NCBI GenBank assembly: GCA_963575645.1
Contig: OY754476.1
Span: forward strand, 8,308,001-8,372,000
DNA: 64,000 nt
Source of the DNA: Xanthostigma xanthostigma
Taxonomy: Eukaryota > Arthropoda > Insecta > Raphidioptera > Raphidiidae
Reading direction: 5' to 3'
The translations under genes were made by a program, and so were the position numbers. Under the pieces are notes generated by a model. It was not told the origin of the DNA and searched no databases. It saw nothing but the letters and a program-made list of their open reading frames with translations. This document shows, piece by piece, positions 43,829 through 54,569 of this stretch (position 1 is the stretch's first letter; each line of letters starts with the position of its first letter).

Positions 43829-44025
43829 AGGCTGTCTCAAAAATAAAGCCAGGTTCTTTGTAAATGTCGCATCAAAATGCCTTTTTCTCTCCGAAATGTA
43901 GGTAATTTTAACAATGAATAATGTTCAATATAAAACTCATTAAAAAGCTGTTAAAACTCGGAATTTAAGAAAGAAGTCTCTTCTAAAATTTAAATGTTAC
44001 GTCGGGGACACTTTGTATATTAAAA
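43829..44025. mobile_element. Possible small TIR element (TACAGGCTGTCTC)
   Basis: TACAGGCTGTCTCAAAAATA at the left loosely mirrors GGGGACACTTTGTAT at the right. Similar TACAGGGTGTCCC ends are common in insect repeats. The repeats are imperfect. Confidence 0.3.
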
Positions 44026-44420
44026 CATCTATAATATTCGGCGAAAATATTGACTAATGCTCTAATTTTTTTACGGCTATTCGATATATTTGTATCGTCA
44101 AGAACATATTGTCGAATTTGTTTAATGTTGTGAAAACAGTTACTATTAAATGTAACGAAAAATAGAAATATACTGTTTAAACATGAAAAACGATATTGTA
44201 AATTGTAATAAATGCAAGTTAGTATTATGCATCTAACTTCTGGAGAAATGAACATTTTTTATTGTCCATAAAAAAATCAGCTTTCATAATACGTCATATT
44301 CGCGTTTATTATAAAGTTATTAAAATAAATAAAATGTAAGATTTAAATAATCGTTTGCCACTGTTATTGTTGTTACTAGAGTGTAGAGAAATTTGAAAGA
44401 AAAAATCATCACTGATAATA

Positions 44421-44852
44421 TCTATACTAATATATAAAGCTGAAGAGTTTGTTTGTTTAAACGCGCTAATCTCAGGAACTACTGGTTCAAATTGAAAAAA
44501 AAAATTTTTGTTGGATAGCCCATTTATCGAGAGAGGCTATAGGCTATATAATATTACGCTACGACCATTAGGAGCAGAGCTTTAATGAAAAATGTTGCAA
44601 AATGTATCTCAAAAATAAGCTTCTATTCATGTGAAATGCAGTAACTAGATATACTCATATTAGCGTTGTGAGAACACAACGTCAGGTGGCTCAATCGGTA
44701 GAGCATGCGACTGTCAATATCAGGGTCGTGGGTTCGAACCCCACGTTGGGCGAATATATTTTTATTTTTTTTTTATTTTCTACATTGCTTTCTTTTAAGA
44801 CTTACATTTAAATTTATTTTAATTTTATTTAATTAATTTTAAAAAACATACA
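44421..44852 (+). mobile_element. Helitron family A with tRNA insert, 3'-truncated
   Basis: Starts TCTATACTAATATATAAAGC after A and carries the family 5' region. It switches near 44615 to the tRNA-linked segment and stops after the T-rich tract, where a different repeat begins. The 3' CTAG end is missing. Confidence 0.75.
44680..44752 (+). pseudogene. tRNA-Lys-like passenger
   Basis: The 73 bases fold on the tRNA-Lys plan: D arm GCTC/GAGC and T arm GTGGG/CCCAC with TTCGAAC loop are intact, and the 3' acceptor GTTGGGC is as in tRNA-Lys. The 5' acceptor (CGTCAGG) no longer pairs well, and the anticodon loop is CTGTCAA. A and B boxes are intact, so Pol III transcription is conceivable. Confidence 0.75.
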
Positions 44853-44866
44853 TTTTTATAAAAGAA

Positions 44867-45006
44867 ATAGAACCGCCTTCAAAAAAAATAAATTTTGAAG
44901 GTGGTGCCATTTGAAATAAAAACTAGTAATTAAATTAACGTTGGATTACAAAATTTGTTTTTATTTCTTTTTAGTGACTTTTTAAGAAGTGGGTTCTATT
45001 TCTTTA
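44867..45006. mobile_element. AACCGCCTTC inverted-repeat element, 140 bp
   Basis: AAAGAAATAGAACCGCCTTC at the left pairs with GAAGTGGGTTCTATTTCTTT at the right. The interior has TTCTTTTTAGTGACTTTTT, typical of the ACCGACTTC family. Confidence 0.65.
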
Positions 45007-46050
45007 GAATGATATCCTGTTATTCTATCATAACCCAGTACATAGAAATGTGATGCAATGCCTCTAGACAGGAGTTCGTAAACTTACTTACCACAACTTC
45101 GAAAGAGTTTTTTTGAAAAAGAAAATATAATATACACCTGTAGTAAATAAACTTTAAGAAATAAAAAAAAACTGTTAACGCTGAGGCACCTTCAGAAGGT
45201 CGCGCCGTTCTGAAACAAAGTGAAATATTTTATTAAACTCGTCGTTTGCCATGCTCGTGGAATAGAAACATGTCTCACTTCTTGCCATATGTCCGGATTT
45301 AAGAAACGTCCAGATTTACTACAATTCTGAAAAAATACATGAAGACAAGAATTTTCTCATATTAGTTGCATTTTCTGACAAATGTCAATAATATCAAAAA
45401 TAGAAAGTTAAAGATATAAGTACAAAGAAAGATGATGACGACCAAATAAGTATCTAAAAAAAATTGTATTTATTCAAATTTCAAAATATAAAAATGTCTA
45501 TTCATTTCTTACTTTTATATTATTTATTAATTATTTATTTGTAAGCGTACAGTTTTCGCTTTGAGAAATTATGGCAAGCCTACTAAAGGCAAGCACTTTG
45601 CCAACAATTGACATAATCCACACTGCTTATGATCACAGAAGTATCAGATATATATCTAGTTAATCTAATTGTTTCAAGTAACGATTGCCTTTTAAATAGC
45701 GTTAAATATTGAAAAATTCAGAGAACTCCATTTGGCAGCAGTAATTTGGCTATAAACTCAAAGGTGAGAACCGCATAGTATTTAAGAAATAAAACTAAAA
45801 GGTTGTAAAATAATTATCGAGACAAAAAAAATCAGTGTCTAGTCATCATCTATCGTCTGAAAGCATCATAATATATTAGGTTTTAAAATAGAAACGTCTA
45901 CTTCGATGTCATACTAGCGTCTGGTGTTTAGTGACGCTGCGATACGACGCTGACCCCTATTTCCAAACACATTGTGTACTGTCTGTAACAAACCAAAATA
46001 CAGGCATAGCTGTAGTGTCAAGTTGCCAGGACTTAACTACCAGTTAGTAA
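45007..46050. other. AT-rich DNA, no gene seen
   Basis: Sequence just left of 46051 probably belongs to the LINE relic but is too broken to read. Confidence 0.4.
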
Positions 46051-46209
46051 TGGATAGAACATCTATTGACTGAATGTCCACTATATGAACCCGAAAGACT
46101 GTCCACCGACCTGGCTCAAAATCTTGACGAAATTCTTGACAACTCTGAAAAAAATGTTAAAATATTATTAGAATTCCTCCACCTAACAAACCTTACTAAT
46201 AAAATATAA
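46051..46209 (+). pseudogene. LINE C-terminal (post-RNase H) remnant
   Basis: The frame reads WIEHLLTECPLYEPERLSTD, then a leucine-rich ILLEFLHLTNLTNKI and stop. EHLLxECPxYxxxR is the conserved zinc-knuckle/tail signature of RNase H-bearing insect LINEs (Jockey/R1-like). The first part of the motif upstream is lost behind stops. A T-rich 3' UTR follows to about 46400. Confidence 0.7.
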
Positions 46210-46574
46210 TCACTTCCCTTAACTGTCATACACTTACCTACTTACATATCCTTTAATCTATATTAATTATACGTACCTTACCTTAGTGCTAATAACTCTG
46301 CGTTGATGCACTAGTTTTTTTTTATTCTCTTGAATTTCTTCTTCCTTTTTTGTTTATATATTGTATTTTTTTCTTTTGTATTTTCTATACTAAAATAAAA
46401 AACTATTATCAGCGTATTTTGCCTATACTATTATATAAAGTTGTATGTTTGAACTTTTTTGAAATGTTACTTATGATTTCAGAGATGTGATAGACTATGT
46501 TTTATTTCACTATTTTATCGTAATTCGTAAAGTTAATTAATTTAATATCTTTTTGGCATACTTTTGCACAAATA

Positions 46575-46952
46575 CAGTCGAACGGACCGCGATTTATTTT
46601 TCGTTTATGGAGGTTTTTCACTAACCCGAGTTTCTAGCTTATAGATGTACAGGAGTGGCCTTTCTCACTTATAGAGGTCTATAAAAACTATACAAAAACA
46701 ATGTTAGTTTGTTCAGCTATTTATGACTCATTCTTAAATTTCGTAGAACTATTAATACGTTCGACTATCGGGTATGGGCAAGTAGTAGTCTCAGTTACAA
46801 AGTTCCATGAGTGAAAAACGTCTTTCTCGAATAGAGGTTTCTGTTTCTCACTTAGAGAGGTTTTAGAGGGTTACAAAGACGGTACCTAGCAATTACTCTC
46901 ACTTAAAGAGTTTTCACGCTTACCCAGTTCTCACTCACTCAGGTTTGACTTG
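46575..46952. mobile_element. Tigger/pogo-like relic
   Basis: Begins TACAGTCGAACGGACC and ends GGTTTGACTTGT, loosely inverted. Between are several degenerate copies of TCTCACTTATAGAGGT in one orientation, as in pogo-type subterminal repeats. No coding. Confidence 0.45.
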
Positions 46953-47877
46953 TTTAAAAAAATTCAAACCTTTTTTTCGGCGATGCCAACGAAACACCCG
47001 AGATTTTATTATTTGTAAACCTACAAACCACGATTTTTCACGATTGTAATTTTATCTGCTTCATCTGTAAACATGGTAATGTATACAATAACAATACTAT
47101 TAATTTATTATAATGACACAGTAACGCTACAAACAGTCAATACTAGATATACTTACTTAAAATTGTCTCAAGGAAAACATAATTTGTGTCAGTTTAGACT
47201 TTGTGGTTGAAGTGTTTGAATTTATATCGACTTTTAATGACCATGGGAAAGCTAATTGTCAGACGTTGGCAAAGATACAAATCGTAAATCTACCTTCCTT
47301 CTTATAAAACTCAGTATTCTTCTTATCATTGGACAATATGTATATAAATCTATCAGATTTAATAGTTCGATTTGCTTATACTGAAATAATATTTTATCTG
47401 AACCAGAAAAAAACTCTTCTAAGTTTTTTAAGATTATCATGCAATTTTCCCTATTTAGTAGCTAGAAACATTTGAAGATGTATGAGTGGTATCATCAATT
47501 CACCGAGAAAGGAATGAAATTTTGTCAACTAATTTCTTGATATATCTGCACAAAATTTCAGAACAGTTTACCAACTCGTTTAAAAAATGTATAAATATGA
47601 AATTAATATAAGCCTTTATTGAAAAATCGCGAATTCTTAGTTTTATACCCGTAAAATACCGAGAAAAATTCGTAATTTTTAGAATATGCTAGCCACATAT
47701 CTAAGAAACTGTTCAAAATTTTATCTATTATCACCGTTGAATATGAGAAAAAATAAGTAGAGATAGAATATATTGCCAAACGATCCATACATGAAAGCAT
47801 TACATGAATTTGTCAACAAACACAATTACATTTAACCGTTTAAAAATTCCTGTATTGCTGAAAAGTATAAAAGAGAA
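46953..47877. other. AT-rich DNA, no gene seen
   Basis: Two short minus frames (47440-47252 and 47800-47603) have no recognisable motif. Confidence 0.35.
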
Positions 47878-48493
47878 TCTATACTAATATATAAAGCTGA
47901 AGAGTTTGTTTGTTTGAACGCGCTAATCTCAGGAACTACTGGTTCAAATTGAAAAAAAAAATGTGTTGGATACCCCATTAATTTTATCGAGGAAGGCTAT
48001 AGGCTATATAAAATCAGGCTACGACCATAAGGAGCGGAGCATTAATGAAAAATGTTGCAAAATGTATCTCAAAAATAATCTTTTAGTTAGGTGGTAAATG
48101 CACTAACTAAATATATTCATATTAGCGTTGTCAGAATACGACGCCGGCTAGCTCAATCGGTAGAGCACACTACTATCAATATCAGGGTCGTGGGTTCGAG
48201 CCCTACGTTGGGCAAATGCAATTTTATTTATTTTTTTTTATTTTCTACATTGCTTTTTTCTAAGGCTTACATTTAAATTTATTTTAATTTTATTTAATTA
48301 ATTAAAAAAAATATTAGTTAAAAAAGTATAAATACTGCTTTTTATTGACAAAAACTTTTCAACGATAACTCCGATCATAATGAAATTTGGACACAACATT
48401 CATCTCGGTAAACTAAGATGAATGTGTGTACTCATGTTACTCCCTTCCCCATTCGTTCTTTTACACCCGGCTGAAACCGGACGGGACCGCTAG
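47878..48493 (+). mobile_element. Complete tRNA-carrying Helitron, 616 bp
   Basis: TCTATACTAATATATAAAGC follows A; GGACGGGACCGCTAG precedes T. The order is family A 5' region, unique linker, tRNA-Lys-like unit (48142-48214), T-rich tract with CTACATTGCTTTTTTCTAAG, and family A 3' region. It exceeds the plain 348-bp copy at 21537 by about 270 bases, essentially the tRNA-bearing insert. Confidence 0.8.
48142..48214 (+). pseudogene. tRNA-Lys-like passenger
   Basis: CGCCGGCTAGCTCAATCGGT plus AGAGC closely matches tRNA-Lys (GCCCGGCTAGCTCAGTCGGT). The acceptor stem CGCCGGC/GTTGGGC pairs in most positions, the best of the three copies. The anticodon loop is CTATCAA. Confidence 0.75.
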
Positions 48494-48495
48494 TA

Positions 48496-48887
48496 TTTTA
48501 TAAAATGCGTGTTCACACATCACAGCCGATCTGGCAGGAACTACGGGGCCCATATCGATCGCGGGGCCCTGGGCACGTGCCTAGAGTGCCCAGTGGGAAA
48601 GAGAGCCCTGGCTATAATATGTGGTTATGGACATACTTTTGCCTCCGACTGTATAACTCTCTTTCAAAGGTTCACAGGTGCATGTGTTCATTTTTCATTA
48701 TTTCATATTCGATATTTTCAAAGTGATTTTGAAAAATATCTCAAATCTGTTACCAAAAAAAAAACATAGTCACGTTTGAGTGGCGTGTGACATGTGTTAA
48801 AAAACAGCTTTAATATTTAATTTAATCGAAATGAAATTATATTACCCGTTCTTATACAATTAGGATATACATAAGAAATGAAAAGTC
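48496..48887. other. GC-rich block (48535-48620), no gene recognised
   Basis: GGGGCCCATATCGATCGCGG, GGGCCCTGGGCACGTGCC and GAGTGCCCAGTGGG give overlapping short frames on the plus strand. It resembles the terminal text of some hAT elements, but no pair was found. Confidence 0.3.
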
Positions 48888-49447
48888 GTTACATATAGTG
48901 ATGTGCCGGATTTCCGTATCCGTATCCGTATCCGCGGATATCCGAGGGAAAAGAAAGATCCGTATCCGTATCCGTTAGTTTTTTGGCGGATCTTTTACCT
49001 TATTAATTTTTAATTCATAGATGAAATTTTATATATATATATAGGTGATTAGGTAATAATGAAAAACTGTTAAATTCTATTCAGATTATTATTTATTTTT
49101 TAAATCGTATTTGGCACATTTATATTGCAAACATTTATCGTAGTGAGTACCATACCAATAGTACATAACTCAAAGGTACTAAAAAACTATCTTTATAATG
49201 AGATATTGCACATCGATCTTTGGAAAGAGACAATCTGTTATGAGAGTTAACTCTTAAAGAGGTCAATAACGTTTTCCCATAACAGATAGTCTCTTTCCAA
49301 AGGTCGATGTGCAATATTTACCGCCGCGTACTCTAAGAAAGTTAAGATCCGTATCCGTATCCGCGGATCTTGAAACCAAATATCCATATTCAGATCCGTA
49401 TCCGCGGATACGCATTTTTAACGATCCGGCACATCACTAGTTACATA
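48888..49447 (+). mobile_element. hAT MITE, complete, 544 bp, 8-bp duplication
   Basis: The element (48896-49439) opens TAGTGATGTGCCGGATTTCC and closes GATCCGGCACATCACTA. The perfect duplication GTTACATA lies at 48888-48895 and 49440-49447. The internal 40-base hairpin arms (about 49202-49243 and 49278-49319) contain CATCGATCTTTGGAAAGAGA and its inverse. Confidence 0.92.
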
Positions 49448-50205
49448 CTGCGTTTTCCGTTATTGTATTGATTTCCTTAAATAGATAATATGACATACAA
49501 TATTTTCATAACAGTATTTTTGAAAGTTTCACGTTATTTATCTGTTATTCTGTCCATCAACGGCATAATATATGAAATGCATTTTTTATATGTTATAAGA
49601 AATTTAATAGGTCAATTACTTAAATTATAAATAATATACTATGTGAAATCACGCAATTGTAACAATTTGGAAATTGTAAATAGCATCTAAAACTTGCGAG
49701 GTCAGTGGGAAGAAAATATGAAAGTTATTTTCGTCTCTTTCAAGTTTTATTTATTAAAAATGTCCGTTTATAGACCGAGTGTTTGAGCAAGTTGGGAATA
49801 AATTATGGAAATCTGGGAAATGTTTTGCTGGAAATATTTGATAGGTATAAGAGTGCAGAAACCGAAATTTTGGGCTTAGGCCGGAAAACTCGTTTTGACT
49901 TCAGAGTATAGCTCAGTGCTTATTTCCATTTGCAAAAAAATATTTTATTTCATCTATATTTCGCATATCATAAACACCTAGGTAAAATTGCATCTTTAAC
50001 AGCAAGGCTTTCCAGGAAATTGTTTAATAAATATAATGTACAATGTACATACTCGCTTCAAGGTGTTCATAAGATACAACGTGAGTTTATACTTCCATAC
50101 ATAAATATCGTGAGAATACTGTTTATATTTAAAATGATCGTGATAATTTTTGTAAAATTATTATATTAATACGCATTTACTATTTATATCTATGGTCACA
50201 AGGCG
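49448..50205. other. AT-rich DNA, no gene seen
   Basis: An open frame of 79 codons at 49930-50169 has no recognised motif. Confidence 0.35.
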
Positions 50206-50264
50206 AAGTGACATTTACAGAAATGTTTATTTAGTGTAAATAAACATTTCTGTAAATGTCACTT
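50206..50264. repeat. Perfect 28-bp-arm hairpin, 3-nt loop
   Basis: AAGTGACATTTACAGAAATG plus TTTATTTA, loop GTG, then the exact reverse complement. It ends seven bases before the Helitron terminus at 50272. Confidence 0.85.
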
Positions 50265-50271
50265 ATATATA

Positions 50272-50774
50272 CTAGCGGCCCGTCCCGGTTTCACTCGGGT
50301 GCAAAACTGTTCTGAAAATATTATACTGACCTTCCCATCTACACAACAGAACTATTAATGTACATTTTTTTGATGTTTCTCTAAAAATTTGGCCAGCGCT
50401 AGCCATGTAAGCGTACGAAAACAGTTTTTATTTTTTTGACAAAACACTGTCATAGTTCAGTCATTTTGTATAAAATATTTACAAATTACCAGTTTCACAC
50501 GGGTGTGATGGATATAATTCTGCAAAATGTATTTCGTTTGCGGCCCGGCACCTGAACTAATAGCTTTGAGCAGATGTCGCTACATGTTACTGAAACAGTT
50601 TTTCTGACAAATTTTATACAAAGTATTATAAAAACTATCATATAGTGTAAGTTGGGCCAAGCAAGGTACATTTACAAAATTTCATTAAAATCGACTCAGT
50701 GGTTTCGGAGATTAGCGCGGGCGAACATCGTAATACGAGATTTTTATACATAAATATATAATATAGAATATAGA
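50272..50774 (-). mobile_element. Non-autonomous Helitron, family B, 503 bp
   Basis: On the minus strand it starts TCTATATTCTATATTATATA after A and ends GGGACGGGCCGCTAG before T. Inner text includes CGCGCTAATCTCCGAAACCA, ATTTTGTAAATGTACC, CTATTAGTTCAGGTGCC and TTTCACACGGGTG in inverse. The GC-rich GGACGGGCCG end fits the Helitron 3' hairpin. Non-coding. Confidence 0.7.
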
Positions 50775-51385
50775 TAGATATATATTATTAATAATTAATT
50801 AATATATTATATTTTTTAATCAACAGACGAGTCGTTTTGAGTCGAAGATTTTTTTAAATTTTCAATATAATTTTTAATATTCTAATCTAAGTGAACTTTT
50901 GAAACAATTGTTGTTGATAAATTTTTATGTCTCTGACAATTTTTTTTTCTAGTATCATAAAAAATATATGTCGTTGATATGATACCAGAAATGCAATCAT
51001 ACCGAATTGGATTTGGCAAAGTGCGCTTCTTAGATATATATGGCGTATTTTAAAGGCTGTAACAAAATTAGAACTGTAAGTTTATAGAATGGTTTCTATG
51101 AATGAAATCAAACTAAAAAAAAAACTCACGCTCCCAAACACCACACCAGTGCAAAAAACACGCACCCTGTGCGATATAAAAACCAAAACTCTATCAAAAA
51201 AGCCCCTAAAATGCGCGAAATAAGAAAGATCTTTTTTGTGTACCTATTCATTAAATTGGAGCCGACCTAAAATCATTATTATTTTACGCTTTTTAGTGGC
51301 TTTTTTTGAGGGAGGTACACAATTTTTAAAGTTTTTTATTTTTTACTTTTTATTGATTTTGCAGTACGTAGTAAGCATGTTATTA

Positions 51386-51462
51386 AGGCCTAGTTTATAT
51401 GAGAGGCGTTCAACGCGCGTTGGCCCAACGCGCGTTGAACGCTCTTCATGTGTGCTAGGCCT
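51386..51462. mobile_element. AGGCCTAG palindromic MITE, chimeric short copy, 77 bp
   Basis: TA-flanked on both sides. The left end is the TTTATATGAGAG type and the right end is the CATGTGTG type (GCTCTTCATGTGTGCTAGGC), with only the AACGCGCGTTGGCCCAACGC core between. It joins two subfamilies. Confidence 0.8.
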
Positions 51463-51550
51463 TACAGTCTTCTTCTTTAATATTGTAATACAAAATAATA
51501 AAAAAAAATTGTGGAACCGATTTAAGTAAAATTTATATGAAACCACTCTA

Positions 51551-51762
51551 AGGCCTAGTTTATATGAGAGGCGTTCAACGCGCGTTGGCCCAACGCGCGT
51601 TTACAGTTTCTATACAATTGTATAGGACTGTTTATATGATAACGCGCGTTCAACACGCCACCAACGCGCGTTATCATATAAACAGTCCTATAAAATTGTA
51701 TAGAAACTGTAAACGCGCGTTGGGCCAACGCGCGTTGAACGCCTCTCATATAAACTAGGCCT
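51551..51762. mobile_element. AGGCCTAG palindromic MITE, full copy, 212 bp
   Basis: TA-flanked on both sides. The whole element is a near-perfect palindrome: AGGCCTAGTTTATATGAGAG, AACGCGCGTTGGCCCAACGC, TATACAATTGTATAGGACTG and their inverses around a GTTCAACACGCCACCAACGC centre. Plus and minus frames translate almost identically. It could make a long self-pairing RNA. Confidence 0.9.
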
Positions 51763-51868
51763 TAGGATATGCCCTAACAAGTAAAAAAATAATCATTCAA
51801 AATCACTTCACAAATGCTGAATATATGAGGTACGTTATGAAAAAACCTCTTTTTTTAAATCAAAGACA

Positions 51869-51999
51869 ACTAATTCGTATTTGAAAAAATTCGCTTCAAG
51901 TTTTTAAATTATTATCAAAAAATTGAAAAAATATTTATTTTTTCAATTTTTGATAATAATTTAAAAACTTGAAGCGAATTTTTTCAAATACGAATTAGA
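51869..51999. repeat. Near-perfect palindrome, arms about 64 bp
   Basis: TAATTCGTATTTGAAAAAAT plus TCGCTTCAAGTTTTTAAATT and onward, inverted with a single-base indel around ATATTTATTT. It directly precedes the hammerhead-like motif at 52039. Confidence 0.85.
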
Positions 52000-52030
52000 A
52001 ATTAACTATTAATTATTTTTATATTTTTTA

Positions 52031-52150
52031 GATCAGTTCTGAAGAAGGTCCAAATTCGGACCGAAACGTCAATATATTAATTATTATTTTTTGTTAAAAT
52101 ATTTGTCTGAAAAATTGGTCGATAATTTTATTTATTGATGAATTCTAATC
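52031..52150 (+). repeat. Penelope-like pLTR fragment with hammerhead-like motif
   Basis: CTGAAGA at 52039-52045, extra A, stem GGTCC/GGACC with loop AAATTC, then GAAACGTC (52063-52070). Sequence on to CAGACGTTAATCAAATATTTG is shared with both arms at 58.9-59.3 kb. The motif order follows the hammerhead core; such motifs are known from Penelope-like elements. The extra base before stem II and no evident stem I partner weaken the case for activity. Confidence 0.45.
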
Positions 52151-53449
52151 AGACGTTAATCAAATATTTGAATATCTCGATTATAATATACAATTTGTAA
52201 TTCATTCGATTATGAATCATTTTACTAAAAACTTAACTACCGAATCAAATTATTACTAAAATTAATCGAATGAATGAATCGAATGAATGCATGTATCGGA
52301 ACGGAACACTACGAAACACTACTAATAATCGAGAGAGAACAGAGTAGCCGATCAACAGCTAGCAGCTACACAAGTTGTACTACAGGGAACCGAGCGAGAT
52401 GTGTGTTGTGACTTGTGAGATAGACAATAATACTAATTTAGTTGTATCTATCTCTCTCGGTTCCCTGCAGTAGCGGAGACAGAGCAATATAATTCAATTA
52501 TTTCGAATCGGTGTTGCCGTCTAATGCGCAAACTACTAAACTAGTAAAATGTTTCGATTATGGCAATCATTCGATTATTGAAATCGTTCGATTACTAATG
52601 TCTCGATTATCGAAATATCTCGATTATCATTATTCCCATCATTTAATGTATATAAACATGTCGAATTGATAGCGTCTTATTTAAGATCAATGTGCGATTT
52701 GCAAAAGGACACTGAAAAACGTGGTGACCCCACGTCAAAAAAGGATAAGTAGTATTCTCATTCCTTTTTTCAATTTTTTGATCAGTTATTTTTTGTTACA
52801 GTCAGTATATACTGTGTAATAATATTGTATGTTATGACAGAACAGTGTAGTATGAAAGAACCATTATTGGCCTTCCTCGGCATTCTATTTTGTTGATAAC
52901 AATCAAACGTATTGACATGACGACTGTCTGATGATTCTTTAAATAGTTAGGTTAGAGTTAGACTCTTCGAAAATCTCGAAATGTCTCGAGAAATGTAATA
53001 TCCACTTTTGTGTAGTAGTGAGGCTGGGTTTGCGTTATCAGTTCATAAACTATAGTTAATTGTCTTATACAGTCCGTATCAAAAGGTCCCTGACTCTCCA
53101 TCCTGTTTTTGTTAAAACTATTAGAATTTGGTTTAGATTTGCTCAGCCCGTTTGATTTATATTGTGCTCACAAACTAACAGACAAACAAACTTTTTCTAA
53201 AAATATTTTTTGAACTCGGGGAATCTCAAAACGAAAAGATATTGTACAGTTTTGAAAAGTTAATTTTAATCTAAACTGGTATTATTCTCCAAGTATGGAG
53301 TTGGATTAGTAAAAGCGGTTTAAACGTTTAAAATATACTTGATGTAACGAATGCCAATGTTTATACGAATGCGAATATTTAATTTTCAAATGTTAGGGTA
53401 AAGGCTGATAAAAGATATAATTTCAAGATTGCCTTAGTGCAAAATAAAT
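52151..53449. other. Gene-free stretch; TCGATTA-rich and one hairpin
   Basis: TCGATTAT-like words recur at 52170-52270 and 52550-52640. CTACAGGGAACCGAGCGAGA at 52378 pairs with TCTCTCTCGGTTCCCTGCAG plus TAG near 52455-52477, enclosing about 55 bases. No coding. Confidence 0.5.
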
Positions 53450-54135
53450 AGTTTTGCTTGGTCCAACTTAAACTACAGGATAGTTTTTATTAAGTATTTT
53501 GTACAAAATTACGGTGTTTTGTCAAAAGAAAGGTGATCCGAGGGAGAAGAAAGATCCGTATCCGTTAGTTTTTGGCGGATCTTTTACGGATGTTTTACCT
53601 TATTAATTTTCAATTCATAGATGAAATTTTATATGTATAGGTGATTAGGTAATAATGAAAACCTGTTAAATTCCATTCAGATTATTTTTTATTTTTTTAA
53701 ATCGTGTTTGGCACCTTTATATTGCAAACATTTATCGTTGTGAGTACCATACCAATAGTACATAATTCAAAGGTACTAAAAAACTATCTTTATAATGAGA
53801 TATTGCACATCGATCTTTGGAAAGAGACAATTTGTTATGAGAGTTAACTCTTAAAGAGGTCAATAACTTTTTCCCATAACAGATAGTCTCTTTCCAAAGG
53901 TCGATGTGCAATATTTACCGCCGCGTACTCTAAGAAAGTTAAGATCCGTATCCGTATCCGCGGATCTTGAAACCAAAAATCTGTATTCAGATCCGTATCC
54001 GCGGATATACATTTTTAGCGATCCGGCACATCACTATAGTAGCGACATCTTCTGATACAATTTGCTCAAAGCTATTAGTTCAGACATTTGTGGGCTGTAG
54101 TCTTTTTCATTATCCGGTTGAAACCGGGCCGCTAA
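53450..54135 (+). mobile_element. Helitron family B copy interrupted by hAT MITE
   Basis: 53450-53531 (TTGCTTGGTCCAACTTAAAC, GATAGTTTTTATTAAGTATT) and 54037-54135 (GTAGCGACATCTTCTGATAC, GCTATTAGTTCAGAC, GAAACCGGGCCGCTAA before T) are consecutive in the inverse of 50272-50774. The hAT copy lies exactly between. Confidence 0.75.
53532..54036 (+). mobile_element. hAT MITE, left end deleted, 505 bp
   Basis: The right end GATCCGGCACATCACTA is intact. The left terminus has lost about 30 bases (GGTGATCCGAGGGAGAAG joins the start directly to CCGAGGG). No clear 8-bp duplication remains. Confidence 0.85.
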
Positions 54136-54569
54136 TATGTCGAGTATATTAAAATTTGCACCCGAGTGACTAGTGTAATTTAAAATTTAGAAAATTTTTA
54201 GGCATGTTTCGGCTCTGTATATATGCAAATATTAATTTTTATTGTGTTTATGCGAATAAAAGGCGGTAAGTTGAGTTCTTATGGATAATACGATACCTAC
54301 CAAGATGATAATGCGTAGGAGTGTAAAAAAAGGAAAAAAGAAATATCATATATTGTTATCTTATATCTGAAAAATGTAGATATATATGTACATTAATGAA
54401 TGACAATTGGACTATGGAAGAAATAAAACAGCTGTAAGGACTGTTTTAGCATGATTATAATCTCGCTATTTTTATATGCAAATACTTCAATTTGTTAATG
54501 TTTAGATTATTTACGCCATATTGTTTGAACAAAAGTCCACCTATATTCTCATATTTCTAATTAATTGCA
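54136..54569. other. AT-rich DNA, no gene seen
   Basis: No recognised feature. Confidence 0.4.

Noticed and set aside
46225..46245. Minus-strand AGGTAAGT as a second recursive splice site
   Set aside because: No pyrimidine tract precedes it on the minus strand.
51551..51762. Paired 64-codon frames on opposite strands with nearly the same protein
   Set aside because: They arise because the DNA is a near-perfect palindrome (AGGCCTAG MITE); not coding.
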